Source: Psychrobacillus sp044762745 (GTDB taxonomy: Bacteria; Bacillota; Bacilli; Bacillales_A; Planococcaceae). From it: a DNA stretch of 64,000 bases. The position numbers and the translations under genes are program-made. Where the stretch lies: the NCBI RefSeq assembly GCF_044762745.1, contig NZ_JBIWEX010000001.1, forward strand, positions 1 through 64,000. The letters run 5' to 3'. Positions 33,800 through 42,317 of this stretch are shown piece after piece. Every line of letters starts with the position of its first letter. Positions within the stretch are counted from its first letter, which is position 1. The notes beneath the pieces were generated by a model. That model did no database searches, was not told the origin of the DNA, and saw nothing but the letters and a program-made list of their open reading frames with translations.

Positions 33800-35629
33800 T
33801 TATTCAAAAGTTGCTAACGACTTTTTTAACTGAATAGCTTCTTGAGCAAGTTGCAAAGCTTTTGTCATATCCGTCATTTTCTCTGCTTCTTTCGCTTCAT
33901 GTAACTTCCGCTCAATTTGTTGTTCTATCCGGTATTTTCGAATATGGCGCAAGCAGTCCATGACTTCCTCTGTTTCATGTTCTGGATCACGTTCTGAGAG
34001 CGCAGCTTCCATAACTATATTTCTAAGTTGTGCATCATTTAGTAATTCTAAAAATCGTTGATAATCTCCATCTGGATACTGTTCATAAAATCCGGTTAAG
34101 CGTACAAACACTGCTTCGTATGCATCCCTTATAAAACATTGTTCTCCAGCATTATTTCGTGCTATATCAATTATTTGTGCGTTGTGTAACATATGAGAAA
34201 GTAACATTCGTTCCGCTCTCTCATCTGCCGATATAGTCCTCTTCTTTTTAGTCAATTCCTGATTAACTGGGAGAGGATTGGATGGTTCACTTTTAAATTG
34301 TTTGGCTTTTTTTCCTTGAAGCTTTCGTAAATGTTGATAGATTGCTTCCTCCGAAACGTTTGTTTCTTGTGAAAGTTGTCGAATGTACAAATCGCGCTCT
34401 ACAGAAGAATTTCTCTCACTCAGTATTTCCAATATTTCTTGAATATACTGTAATGTATCATTTTCATTATTAAAATTCTTATCGCGCTTGGAAACAATCA
34501 TCATAAAGGATAAATAGGAATGAGGCTTTTCCATAATTTTCGTACGAAAAGCTTCTTCTCCGTAGTTTTTAATATAATCATCTGGATCCATTGCATCCGG
34601 AATAATTGCAATCTCTGTTTGAATGTTTTGAGCCTGCAAAGCGATTGCTGCTCGTTTAGCCGCTTCCATACCAGCTTTATCCCCGTCATAACATAATGTG
34701 ACGTTTGATGTCAATCTATTCAGTTTGGTTATATGTTGAGACGTCAAAGCCGTCCCCATAGTTGCAATCCCATTGGAAATTCCAGCTGTAGATGCCGCAA
34801 TAACATCTAAAAATCCTTCAAAGACAATTACATTTCGTTGTTTACGAATTTCTAGACGAGCTTTATCTAAATTATAAAGTACCTGGCTTTTCTGGAATAT
34901 AGGTGATTCCGGGCTATTTAAATATTTTGCTTCATTTTCATTTTTTTCCAGTATTCTCCCTGAAAAAGCGATGACATGTCCTGTTTCATCAAAAACAGGA
35001 AACATTATTCTTCCTCTAAATCGGTCAAAATACTTTAATTCATTTTCTTTTCGGATAATAAGCCCAGTTTTCTCTATTTCTTGTAAATCCATACCTTTTC
35101 GTGTCAATAATGTTGTTAAAGCGTCCCAATTAGGTAATGACCAGCCGATTTTGTACTTTTCGATGATTTCAGTAGAAAACCCTCTTTCCTCTAAGTAATG
35201 TAATGCATTTTCTCCTTCCTCCGTATGAAGTAACAAATGATGAAAATAATCGCTTGCAAATTCATGCGCTTTTTTCATAGTAGATACTTCTTTTGAGACA
35301 GGTGCTTTTGCTTCTGAATGATCAGAGGAACTTTCTTCAATCGAAAGGCCTATTCGACTTCCAAGTTTACTTATCGCATCTTGGAACGAAAGATTTTCGA
35401 TATCCATTAAAAATGTGATTACATTTCCGCCAGCACCACATCCGAAACAATGAAAAATCTGCTTCTCCTGCGTTACTGAAAAGGATGGTGTTTGCTCTCC
35501 ATGAAAAGGGCATAAACCAAAATAATTTCTACCTCTTTTCGTTAGTTGAACATATTCGCTAACAACATCGACAATATCTGTGTTATTCCTAACTTGTTCG
35601 ATAACTTCTTCTTCTATACGATTTGTCAT
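33800..35629 (-). CDS. dnaG: DNA primase DnaG
   Basis: Makes RNA primers for DNA replication. 609 residues: N-terminal zinc ribbon CPFHGEQTPSFS ... FHCFGCGAGG (CHC2 type), then the RNA polymerase/TOPRIM core (VFEGFLDVIA, LCYDGDKAGMEAA), and a C-terminal helicase-binding domain that would contact DnaB/DnaC helicase. The ATG at 35629 follows GATGGTGAATTA; the frame upstream to 35689 has no good signal. First gene of dnaG-sigA. Confidence 0.97.
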   Translation of the reverse strand: MTNRIEEEVIEQVRNNTDIVDVVSEYVQLTKRGRNYFGLCPFHGEQTPSFSVTQEKQIFHCFGCGAGGNVITFLMDIENLSFQDAISKLGSRIGLSIEESSSDHSEAKAPVSKEVSTMKKAHEFASDYFHHLLLHTEEGENALHYLEERGFSTEIIEKYKIGWSLPNWDALTTLLTRKGMDLQEIEKTGLIIRKENELKYFDRFRGRIMFPVFDETGHVIAFSGRILEKNENEAKYLNSPESPIFQKSQVLYNLDKARLEIRKQRNVIVFEGFLDVIAASTAGISNGIATMGTALTSQHITKLNRLTSNVTLCYDGDKAGMEAAKRAAIALQAQNIQTEIAIIPDAMDPDDYIKNYGEEAFRTKIMEKPHSYLSFMMIVSKRDKNFNNENDTLQYIQEILEILSERNSSVERDLYIRQLSQETNVSEEAIYQHLRKLQGKKAKQFKSEPSNPLPVNQELTKKKRTISADERAERMLLSHMLHNAQIIDIARNNAGEQCFIRDAYEAVFVRLTGFYEQYPDGDYQRFLELLNDAQLRNIVMEAALSERDPEHETEEVMDCLRHIRKYRIEQQIERKLHEAKEAEKMTDMTKALQLAQEAIQLKKSLATFE

Positions 35630-35802
35630 TAATTCACCATCTTTACTTGCTACTTTATTATTTCGAGATAAACAAGAAAAATCCTGCAAGAAACGACAAA
35701 ATAATTCATAAAAAAAGTTTCATATAGTTATTATTTTTTTCCACAATTAACTATTATAAAACATTTCATATTATTAATCTATACTTTATTCGATTCGCAA
35801 TA

Positions 35803-35842
35803 CAAAAAAACCTTTTCACAAACGTGAATCGGTTCATTTTTT
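35803..35842 (-). terminator. Terminator of ccpN-ppsR
   Basis: AACCTTTTCAC pairs imperfectly with GTGAATCGGTT; seven A at 35804-35810 form the U-tract on the minus strand. Confidence 0.75.
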
Positions 35843-35848
35843 TTATAA

Positions 35849-36658
35849 TTATTTTTGCTGAATATAATTAATTACTAAATTGGCCGTTTCTTCTACCGCC
35901 CGATTTGTTACATCGATTACGGTACACCCGATTTTTTTTACTACTTTTTCAAAGTGAGTAATTTCTTCATTTATCCTTTCTATTTTAGCATAACTAGCAT
36001 CATCATTTAAACCAATAGCTATTAATCTTTCTTTTCGAATGGAATTTAGTTTTTCTGGTGTAATTACTAATCCAAAGCATTTTGCAGGATCTACTTGAAA
36101 TAGTTCTTCCGGAGGTTCTACTTCCGGTACTAATGGAACGTTTGCCACTTTATATCTTTTATGGGCCAAATATTGAGACAAAGGCGTTTTTGAAGTTCTG
36201 GAAACACCTATTAATACTATATCTGCTTGCAATAAGCCACGTGGATCTCTTCCATCATCATATTTTACTGCAAATTCAATTGCTTCAATTTTTTTAAAAT
36301 AATCTTCATCTAGCTTACGAACTAGTCCGGGCTCTTCAAATGCTCTTTCGTCTAAATTTCTCTCTAATAAATTAATCACAGGACCAATTAAATCTACTGA
36401 ATCTAATCCATATACTTTACAGTATTCGATTAACGCTTTTCGCATATTCTTTTGCACGAGCGTATACAAAATAATGGCATTTTGTTCTTTCGCTAGTTCT
36501 GTAATCTCTTTAATATGATCCAATGAATCAATATGGGTAAACCTTTTTAACTTCGTATGTTGAAGACCTGGTCTAAATTGACTTACCGCCGCCTTTGCCA
36601 CTAGTTCGCCCGTTTCACCGATTGAATCTGAGACAATAAACAGGTTTAACATTTTCAT
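35849..36658 (-). CDS. ppsR: Pyruvate, phosphate dikinase regulatory protein (PpsR/YqfL)
   Basis: Bifunctional kinase/phosphorylase that switches pyruvate-phosphate dikinase off and on using ADP and phosphate. DUF299 family, 269 residues, with the P-loop-like GVSRTSKTPLSQYLA (about residues 152-166) and FIVSDSIGETGE at the N-terminus. Follows ccpN by 11 bp, the arrangement found in B. subtilis (yqzB-yqfL), where both affect gluconeogenesis. Its target dikinase gene is not in this window. Confidence 0.93.
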   Translation of the reverse strand: MKMLNLFIVSDSIGETGELVAKAAVSQFRPGLQHTKLKRFTHIDSLDHIKEITELAKEQNAIILYTLVQKNMRKALIEYCKVYGLDSVDLIGPVINLLERNLDERAFEEPGLVRKLDEDYFKKIEAIEFAVKYDDGRDPRGLLQADIVLIGVSRTSKTPLSQYLAHKRYKVANVPLVPEVEPPEELFQVDPAKCFGLVITPEKLNSIRKERLIAIGLNDDASYAKIERINEEITHFEKVVKKIGCTVIDVTNRAVEETANLVINYIQQK

Positions 36659-36669
36659 CGTGTCACTCC

Positions 36670-37308
36670 TTATAAGTCATGGTCATCGGCTAAAGACAAG
36701 AAAGCACGTGTAATATTTGTTTTCGTAACTCTTCCAACTACCTCTAAACCATCTTTACGTTCTTTTATTACTGGTAATGAATCTATTTGTCGACTCATTA
36801 GTTTATTTGCCACTTCAATAAGTGTATCTTCTTTTGTACAATACGTAATATTCGGCATCCTAGTCATAATCATATGTACTGGGAGTTTATTTAAATCCTG
36901 ATTTCCAATGCTTGTACGTAAGAAATCTTTTCTTGAAAGTACGCCAGACAAAAGAGATTGCTTATCCACGACAAATAAAGACCCTACATCTTCTAAAAAC
37001 ATATGACAAATAGCATCATATACTGTCATGCTTTCTTCTACAACAACGGGAATGGATTGGAAGTCTTTTACTACCATCTGGGCGATATTATCTGAAATAG
37101 CTTGGCTTGTTTTTTTACCAGAATAAAAATAACCAACGCGCGGTCTGGCGTCTAAAAAGCCAGCCATTGTTAAAATAGCAAGATCTGGTCGCAGGGTAGA
37201 CCTAGTTAACTTAAGTCGTTCTGCAATTTGTTCACCTGTAATAGGTCCATTTCCTTTAACAATGTCCAAAATTTCGTTTTGCCGTTTGTTGAGTTCGATT
37301 GGAATCAC
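36670..37308 (-). CDS. ccpN: Transcriptional repressor CcpN (control of gluconeogenic genes)
   Basis: 212 residues: an N-terminal helix-turn-helix (ITGEQIAERLKLTRSTLRPDLAIL) and two CBS domains (residues ~75-205) that bind nucleotides. In B. subtilis CcpN represses gapB and pckA during glycolytic growth in response to ATP/ADP. GTG start at 37308 with GAGGCG close by; spacing is short, so the true start may differ by a few codons. Divergent from the glyQS leader. Confidence 0.92.
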   Translation of the reverse strand: MIPIELNKRQNEILDIVKGNGPITGEQIAERLKLTRSTLRPDLAILTMAGFLDARPRVGYFYSGKKTSQAISDNIAQMVVKDFQSIPVVVEESMTVYDAICHMFLEDVGSLFVVDKQSLLSGVLSRKDFLRTSIGNQDLNKLPVHMIMTRMPNITYCTKEDTLIEVANKLMSRQIDSLPVIKERKDGLEVVGRVTKTNITRAFLSLADDHDL

Positions 37309-37362
37309 CGCCTCAAAAAGTTATGCTTAATACTAAATTATTATATACTACTTACTCCTTTA

Positions 37363-37391
37363 TTGCGAAGTAAACAGGCTCGTGTTACAAT
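37363..37391 (+). promoter_or_regulatory. Promoter of the glyQS T-box leader
   Basis: -35 TTGCGA (37363-37368), 17-bp spacer, -10 TACAAT (37386-37391). Expected start near 37398. Confidence 0.7.
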
Positions 37392-37399
37392 AACAACAA

Positions 37400-37595
37400 A
37401 TAATAAAGCGTTGAAGAGCATTATAAGTACTGTAATCTAGCGAGTGGTGATAGTGAAAGTCCACAAGACAGGAAACGGCAGCTCTGAGCTTATGCTTTTA
37501 AAGAGGATTGTACTATACAATCAATCGGGGTGGAACCGCGGGTTATAAAAACTCGTCCCCGGGCTAATTTGGCCCGGAGACGAGTTTTTTCTTTT
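37400..37595 (+). promoter_or_regulatory. T-box riboswitch (glycine) upstream of glycyl-tRNA synthetase gene
   Basis: The leader ends with the T-box sequence GGGGTGGAACCGCG (37527-37540), whose UGGN pairs with uncharged tRNA 3' ends, followed by a competing terminator: AACTCGTCCCCGGGC pairs with GCCCGGAGACGAGTT (37550-37586) and then TTTTTT. Stem I elements are between 37405 and 37500. Uncharged tRNA-Gly would stabilise the antiterminator and allow glyQS expression. I did not fix the specifier codon; glycine is inferred from the downstream gene. Confidence 0.9.
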
Positions 37596-37626
37596 TGGAA
37601 GCAATCAAAAAACTGGAGGGTTTGTT

Positions 37627-39009
37627 ATGGAATTTTCAATGGAAACAGTAGTTAGCTTAGCAAAACAAAGAGGTTTTGTATTCCCAGGATCCGAAATTTA
37701 TGGCGGACTTGCAAACACTTGGGATTACGGTCCACTAGGTGTGGAATTGAAGAATAACGTTAAAAAAGCATGGTGGAAAAAATTTGTCCAAGAATCTCCG
37801 TACAATGTAGGATTGGATGCAGCCATTTTAATGAATCCCAAAACGTGGGTAGCATCTGGACATATCGGTAATTTTAATGATCCGATGATCGACTGTAAAA
37901 AATGTAAATCTCGTCATCGTGTGGACAAAATTATCGAAGATGCACTTGATAAAAAAGGTATTGAAATGGTTATTGATGGGCTTTCATTTGAAAAAATGGA
38001 AGAAATCATGAAAGAACATAATATAGTATGCCCTTCTTGTGGAGAGTTTGACTATACAGATATTCGTCAATTCAACTTAATGTTTAAAACATTCCAAGGG
38101 GTAACAGAATCTTCTACAAATGAAATTTTCTTACGTCCTGAAACAGCACAAGGTATTTTTGTAAACTACAAAAATGTGCAACGTTCTGTGCGTAAAAAAA
38201 TGCCATTTGGTATTGCGCAAGTAGGGAAAAGCTTCCGTAATGAAATTACTCCTGGTAACTTTACATTCCGCACGAGAGAATTCGAACAAATGGAACTAGA
38301 GTTTTTCTGTAAACCTGGTGAAGATATGGAATGGTTTGAGTTCTGGCGTAACTATTGTAAAGATTGGCTATTAAATTTAGGCGTTGCAGAAGATAGCATT
38401 CGTTTACGCGACCATTCTGAAGATGAACTGTCTCACTATTCTAATGCGACGACAGATATCGAATTTAAATTCCCATTTGGTTGGGGAGAGCTATGGGGTA
38501 TCGCTGACCGTACCGACTTTGATTTAAAACAGCATATGGAGCATTCTGGGGAAGATTTTAACTATATCGATCCTATTACGAATGAACGATATGTACCATA
38601 TTGCATCGAGCCTTCTCTTGGAGCAGATCGTGTAACATTAGCCTTCCTTTGTGAAGCGTATGACGAAGAGCAATTAGAAGGTGACGATAAGCGTACGGTA
38701 TTGCGTTTCCACCCTGCTTTAGCTCCAGTGAAAGCAGCAATTTTACCTTTATCTAAAAAGTTATCCGAAGGTGCAACGGCGTTGTTCTCCGATTTAAGTA
38801 AGCACTTTATGGTAGATTACGACGAATCTCAATCAATCGGTAAACGTTACCGTCGCCAAGACGAAATCGGAACACCATTCTGTATCACATACGATTTCGA
38901 TTCAGAAACTGATGGTCAAGTAACTGTTCGTCATCGTGATTCAATGGAACAAACAAGAATGCCGATTGCTGATGTAAAAGCTTATATTGAAGAACAATTA
39001 CAATTTTAA
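37627..39009 (+). CDS. glyQS: Glycyl-tRNA synthetase, single-chain (alpha2 dimer) type
   Basis: Charges tRNA-Gly with glycine. Class II synthetase of 460 residues, of the archaeal/eukaryotic-like alpha2 type rather than the two-subunit GlyQ/GlyS of B. subtilis. Features: YGGLANTWDYGPLG near the N-terminus, a zinc-like CKKC/CPSCG region, FLRPETAQGIF, motif 2 FRNEITPGNFTFRTREFEQME, motif 3 PSLGADRVTLAFL, and a C-terminal anticodon-binding domain with GKRYRRQDEIGTPFC. Under T-box control; terminator follows. Confidence 0.96.
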   Translation: MEFSMETVVSLAKQRGFVFPGSEIYGGLANTWDYGPLGVELKNNVKKAWWKKFVQESPYNVGLDAAILMNPKTWVASGHIGNFNDPMIDCKKCKSRHRVDKIIEDALDKKGIEMVIDGLSFEKMEEIMKEHNIVCPSCGEFDYTDIRQFNLMFKTFQGVTESSTNEIFLRPETAQGIFVNYKNVQRSVRKKMPFGIAQVGKSFRNEITPGNFTFRTREFEQMELEFFCKPGEDMEWFEFWRNYCKDWLLNLGVAEDSIRLRDHSEDELSHYSNATTDIEFKFPFGWGELWGIADRTDFDLKQHMEHSGEDFNYIDPITNERYVPYCIEPSLGADRVTLAFLCEAYDEEQLEGDDKRTVLRFHPALAPVKAAILPLSKKLSEGATALFSDLSKHFMVDYDESQSIGKRYRRQDEIGTPFCITYDFDSETDGQVTVRHRDSMEQTRMPIADVKAYIEEQLQF

Positions 39010-39013
39010 TGGT

Positions 39014-39052
39014 AAAAAAACCAAATTAGACGATGTCTAATTTGGTTTTTTT
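39014..39052 (+). terminator. Terminator of glyQS
   Basis: AAAAAAACCAAATTAGAC pairs with GTCTAATTTGGTTTTTTT around GAT. Confidence 0.92.
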
Positions 39053-39104
39053 AGTTGGGGTTGATAATCTAATTTTGTTCGATGATAGCCCAAATTTCGA
39101 CATG

Positions 39105-39152
39105 CAAAAAAATCCAAGTTCGAAGAATTACTCTTCTACACTTGGATCTTTT
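39105..39152 (-). terminator. Terminator overlapping the recO stop codon
   Basis: ATCCAAGTTCGAAGAA (39112-39127) pairs with TTCTTCTACACTTGGAT-type arm (39132-39147); the recO TAA is in the loop. Six A at 39106-39111 give the U-tract on the minus strand. Confidence 0.85.
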
Positions 39153-39910
39153 TTTGGATTAAAAAATTCTGGTGTTTTCTCCATTTGATCTAAAAACCCT
39201 TGGGACTTCAAACGAACTCCTACTTGTTCATTATAAATGGTTCGGACGATTTTTTTGATAAAGCCCTTTGTTTCTTTTTTTAACGTAAGCTTTCCAACTT
39301 GGCTTATAGGAACGGTATAGAAAGTGCGGATTAACTTTACTTGTGCCGGTGTTAACCTTATTAAATATGGATCGACCGAAAAGCACCGGTGGCATAAAAA
39401 ACCGATTTGAGCAAAAGAAAACGCAAATTCTCCGTCGGTTGCTCCGCAGTTGGCACATTGATGCAACACTGGATAAATCCCAGCAATAGGTAGCATCTTC
39501 CATTCTACAAATAAACTAATTGCTTCTGGATCATACTCCTCGGAAATAGCCTCCATTGCTTCTTGCAAAATAGTAAATATTTGGGGTTTTGGATATTCAT
39601 CATCAATTAATTTATCTACTAGTTCCATGATGAAACTTGCATACGCAGTCGTAAAAATATCTTCTCGAATCGATCGCATCGAATCAATTATTTCACCTTG
39701 CTGTAGCGTCCCCATTCCTCTACCTTGCTGAATTAAAAAATAACCATAGGTAAAAGGTTGGGATATAGAAGACAGGCGGCTCGTTGGTTTTTTTGCCCCT
39801 CGAGCCATGGCTGCCCTTTTTCCTAATTCTCTTGAAAATATAGTGACAATTTTATCCGTTTCTCCGTAAGATGAGGTCCGTAAGACAATGCCTTCTACTT
39901 TTTGAAGCAA
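39128..39910 (-). CDS. recO: DNA repair protein RecO
   Basis: Recombination mediator that helps load RecA on SSB-coated DNA with RecR. 260 residues: N-terminal OB fold (MLQKVEGIVLRTSSYGETDKI), a helical domain, and a zinc site CANCG ... CHRC (residues ~147-175). Start is UUG at 39910, with GGAAGGGAAGG upstream. Last gene of the era cluster, but a 200-bp repeat separates it from era; yqzL, which lies between them in B. subtilis, is not seen. Confidence 0.94.
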   Translation of the reverse strand: MLQKVEGIVLRTSSYGETDKIVTIFSRELGKRAAMARGAKKPTSRLSSISQPFTYGYFLIQQGRGMGTLQQGEIIDSMRSIREDIFTTAYASFIMELVDKLIDDEYPKPQIFTILQEAMEAISEEYDPEAISLFVEWKMLPIAGIYPVLHQCANCGATDGEFAFSFAQIGFLCHRCFSVDPYLIRLTPAQVKLIRTFYTVPISQVGKLTLKKETKGFIKKIVRTIYNEQVGVRLKSQGFLDQMEKTPEFFNPKKDPSVEE

Positions 39911-39936
39911 AAGCCTTCCCTTCCTTCTTAGTAACT

Positions 39937-40128
39937 AGGTCTAGCTCCAGCGCCTTGCTCCTGCGCAAGCTCGTCGCAAACAAAATCGCTTGTGGTGGCT
40001 GAAGAGCTGCTTCCGCGCTTTTCCCCATTTGCCTGTCGGAGGCCTGCACGAAGCAGGTCATACAGTCGTTGCGACACGATGTCGCGAACTTAGACTGTAT
40101 TCCTTTAACATAGGCGCTTCCGCTTTTC
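39937..40128 (-). repeat. Family B intergenic repeat (copy B2, longest version)
   Basis: Read on the minus strand it starts GAAAAGCGGAAGCGCCTATG and ends GCGCAGGAGCAAGGCGCTGG then AGCTAGAC. Contains several short inverted repeats (e.g. CCTGCTTCGTGCAGG) and is far richer in GC than its surroundings. Shares its 5' part with B1 and its 3' part with B5 (57500-57535). Fills the era-recO gap; non-coding. Confidence 0.8.
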
Positions 40129-40133
40129 AATTC

Positions 40134-41054
40134 TTAATACTCGTCTTCTCTAAATCCGTAATCTCGTAAATGGGTCGATTTATTGCGCCAATCTTTTTGC
40201 ACTTTTACCCATAATTCTAAAAACACTTTCGTTCCAAGTAGCATTTCGATATCATGGCGTGCTCTAGTGCCTACTTCTTTTAAAAGTGCGCCTCTTTTCC
40301 CGATAACAATCCCTTTTTGGGAGTCTCTTTCCACGATAATCGTAGCCATAACACGAATCATGTCTTTTTCCGTGTCTTCTTCTTTTTTAATTTTATCAAT
40401 AACTACCGCAATAGAATGAGGAATTTCTTCTCGCGTTAAATGGAGTACTTTTTCACGAATTAATTCAGAGATGATGAATCGTTCTGGGTGATCTGTTACT
40501 TGATCCGCAGGGTAATATTGAGGGCCTTCTGGCAAGTATTTTTGAATTGTTTCAAGCAAACGATCTACATTATTTCCTTGCAATGCGGATATTGGTACAA
40601 TTTCCGCAAAGTTATATTTGTCTTTATATGATTCAATAATAGCAATTAAATCGTCTGGATGTACTTGATCGATTTTATTAATTACTAAAAAAACAGGCGT
40701 TTCATTCTTTTCAAGCATATCAATAATGAATTCGTCGCCTTTACCTCTTGGTTCTGTTGCATTCACCATGAATAAAATAGCATCTACTTCACGAAGTGTA
40801 TTTTTTGCTACTTTTAACATGAAGTCACCAAGTTTATGCTTTGGTTTATGAATACCTGGTGTATCAATGAAAATCATTTGGCTGTCATCTAATGTTAAGA
40901 CACCTTGTACTTTGTTTCGAGTTGTTTGAGGCTTGTCACTCATTATGGCAATTTTTTGGCCAATTACTCGATTTAAAAACGTGGATTTCCCTACATTTGG
41001 ACGTCCAATAATCGAGATAAATCCCGATTTAAACCCTTTATTATTTTGCTCCAT
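40134..41054 (-). CDS. era: GTPase Era
   Basis: Ribosome-assembly GTPase that binds 16S rRNA near its 3' end. 306 residues: G1 GRPNVGKST, G2 region QTTRNKVQG, G3 DTPG, G4 NKID, then a KH domain with VIGKRGALLKEVGTRAR. The ATG at 41054 lies inside the end of cdd (14-bp overlap) and follows GGAGGATATGG; the frame to 41099 would extend far into cdd. Confidence 0.97.
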   Translation of the reverse strand: MEQNNKGFKSGFISIIGRPNVGKSTFLNRVIGQKIAIMSDKPQTTRNKVQGVLTLDDSQMIFIDTPGIHKPKHKLGDFMLKVAKNTLREVDAILFMVNATEPRGKGDEFIIDMLEKNETPVFLVINKIDQVHPDDLIAIIESYKDKYNFAEIVPISALQGNNVDRLLETIQKYLPEGPQYYPADQVTDHPERFIISELIREKVLHLTREEIPHSIAVVIDKIKKEEDTEKDMIRVMATIIVERDSQKGIVIGKRGALLKEVGTRARHDIEMLLGTKVFLELWVKVQKDWRNKSTHLRDYGFREDEY

Positions 41055-41448
41055 ATTCCATATCCTCCGTCTTAAATGCGCCCGGTAATAACTCTGCAAC
41101 TGTCGTTTCTAATACTTCACCATTCAAGTTCGTTAATAAAACCGGCATATCTTTATCACAAAATTCTACTAGTACTTGTCTGCATGCACCGCAAGGAGAG
41201 ACAGGTCCTTCTGTATCAGCAACAATCGCAATCGCAGCAAAATCTTTTTTCCCTTCAGATACCGCTTTAAATATAGCAGTACGTTCTGCACAGTTCGTCA
41301 ATCCAAAAGATGCATTTTCAATATTGCAACCATGAATCACTTCCCCATCTTTCGTTAATAGTGCTGCTCCAACTTTAAATTTTGAATAAGGCACATACGC
41401 TTTTTCTCTCGCCGTTTTAGATGCCTCTAATAACATTTCTTTGTTCAT
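41041..41448 (-). CDS. cdd: Cytidine deaminase
   Basis: Deaminates cytidine and deoxycytidine to uridine forms in pyrimidine salvage. 135 residues, tetrameric T-CDA type. Catalytic glutamate in NCAERTAIF and zinc cysteines in PCGACRQVL. The ATG at 41448 follows AGGTGAACAAG; the upstream in-frame extension covers dgkA and is not real. Overlaps era. Confidence 0.96.
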   Translation of the reverse strand: MNKEMLLEASKTAREKAYVPYSKFKVGAALLTKDGEVIHGCNIENASFGLTNCAERTAIFKAVSEGKKDFAAIAIVADTEGPVSPCGACRQVLVEFCDKDMPVLLTNLNGEVLETTVAELLPGAFKTEDMEYGAK

Positions 41449-41459
41449 CTTGTTCACCT

Positions 41460-41834
41460 CTAAAATAATATTCCCGACCATTTCGGGATAAATATGATTA
41501 AACCAACGATTACTGTGCATATAGCATACACTAGACACGCCCCTGCTGCTAAATCCTTTGCTTGTTTGGCAAGCGGATGTAGTTCAGGCGATGTTAAATC
41601 AACGACACGCTCAATCGACGCGTTTACTAATTCTATCACGAACATACCACATATTAACATGATAATAATTATCCATTCCCATTTCGATAATCGAGAAAGT
41701 AAACCTGCTATTGATACAATTATCGCAGCTAATATGTGGAAACGGAAGTTTTGTTCGCTTTTAACAACATGCATAACACCTTGCGAAGCATATAAAAACG
41801 ACTTAAAAAACTTACGAAAGTCCATGGCCTTCAC
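41460..41834 (-). CDS. dgkA: Diacylglycerol/undecaprenol kinase DgkA
   Basis: Small membrane kinase, in Gram-positives mostly phosphorylating undecaprenol for cell-wall lipid carrier recycling. 124 residues with three hydrophobic helices and the conserved ELVNASIERVVDL motif (usually E.(I/V)NTAIE..VD) with the catalytic glutamate. The GTG at 41834 overlaps ybeY by 23 bp; an ATG at 41825 is an alternative. Part of pgpH-ybeY-dgkA-cdd-era. Confidence 0.93.
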   Translation of the reverse strand: MKAMDFRKFFKSFLYASQGVMHVVKSEQNFRFHILAAIIVSIAGLLSRLSKWEWIIIIMLICGMFVIELVNASIERVVDLTSPELHPLAKQAKDLAAGACLVYAICTVIVGLIIFIPKWSGILF

Positions 41835-42297
41835 GCTTTAAACCAAACGCTTGTAAAATCGTTTCTTGTAAGCCGAACATTTCTTTTTCTTGTTCTTCTG
41901 TCCCGTGATCGTAGCCAAGCAAATGCAAGAAACCATGGACAGCTAAAAAGCATAGCTCCCGTTCAAATGTATGTCCATAGGAAGCTGCTTGTTCTGTTGT
42001 GCGCTCAACTGAAATAATAATATCACCAAGCAATGTCGGGATATCTGCATCTTTGATCTCGATTTCACCTTCTCCCATTTCTTCCATCGCAAATGAAATG
42101 ACATCAGTGGGCATATCTTTTTGGCGATATGTTTTATTGATCTCTTGAATAGCCTCATTCGTTACAAATGTAACGCTCACTTCACTCCCTTCTTTTACTG
42201 CTAATTGCGTAGCGGCAGATGTTAATACTTTTTCAACGAGCGTCATCGTTTCTTCAGATAGTGTATTTGTTTCGTCCATTAAATCTAGTTCTAGCAT
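41812..42297 (-). CDS. ybeY: Endoribonuclease / rRNA maturation factor YbeY
   Basis: Zinc-dependent single-strand RNase needed for 16S rRNA 3' processing and ribosome quality control. 161 residues with the histidine triad HGFLHLLGYDH (residues ~122-132) that binds zinc, and the upstream RGxxxPTDVLSF-like YRQKDMPTDVISF. Start ATG at 42297 after AGGGGC-TAAAAGA. Overlaps dgkA at its end, 20 bp after pgpH. Confidence 0.95.
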   Translation of the reverse strand: MLELDLMDETNTLSEETMTLVEKVLTSAATQLAVKEGSEVSVTFVTNEAIQEINKTYRQKDMPTDVISFAMEEMGEGEIEIKDADIPTLLGDIIISVERTTEQAASYGHTFERELCFLAVHGFLHLLGYDHGTEEQEKEMFGLQETILQAFGLKREGHGLS

Positions 42298-42317
42298 TCT
42301 TTTAGCCCCTAACCTCT

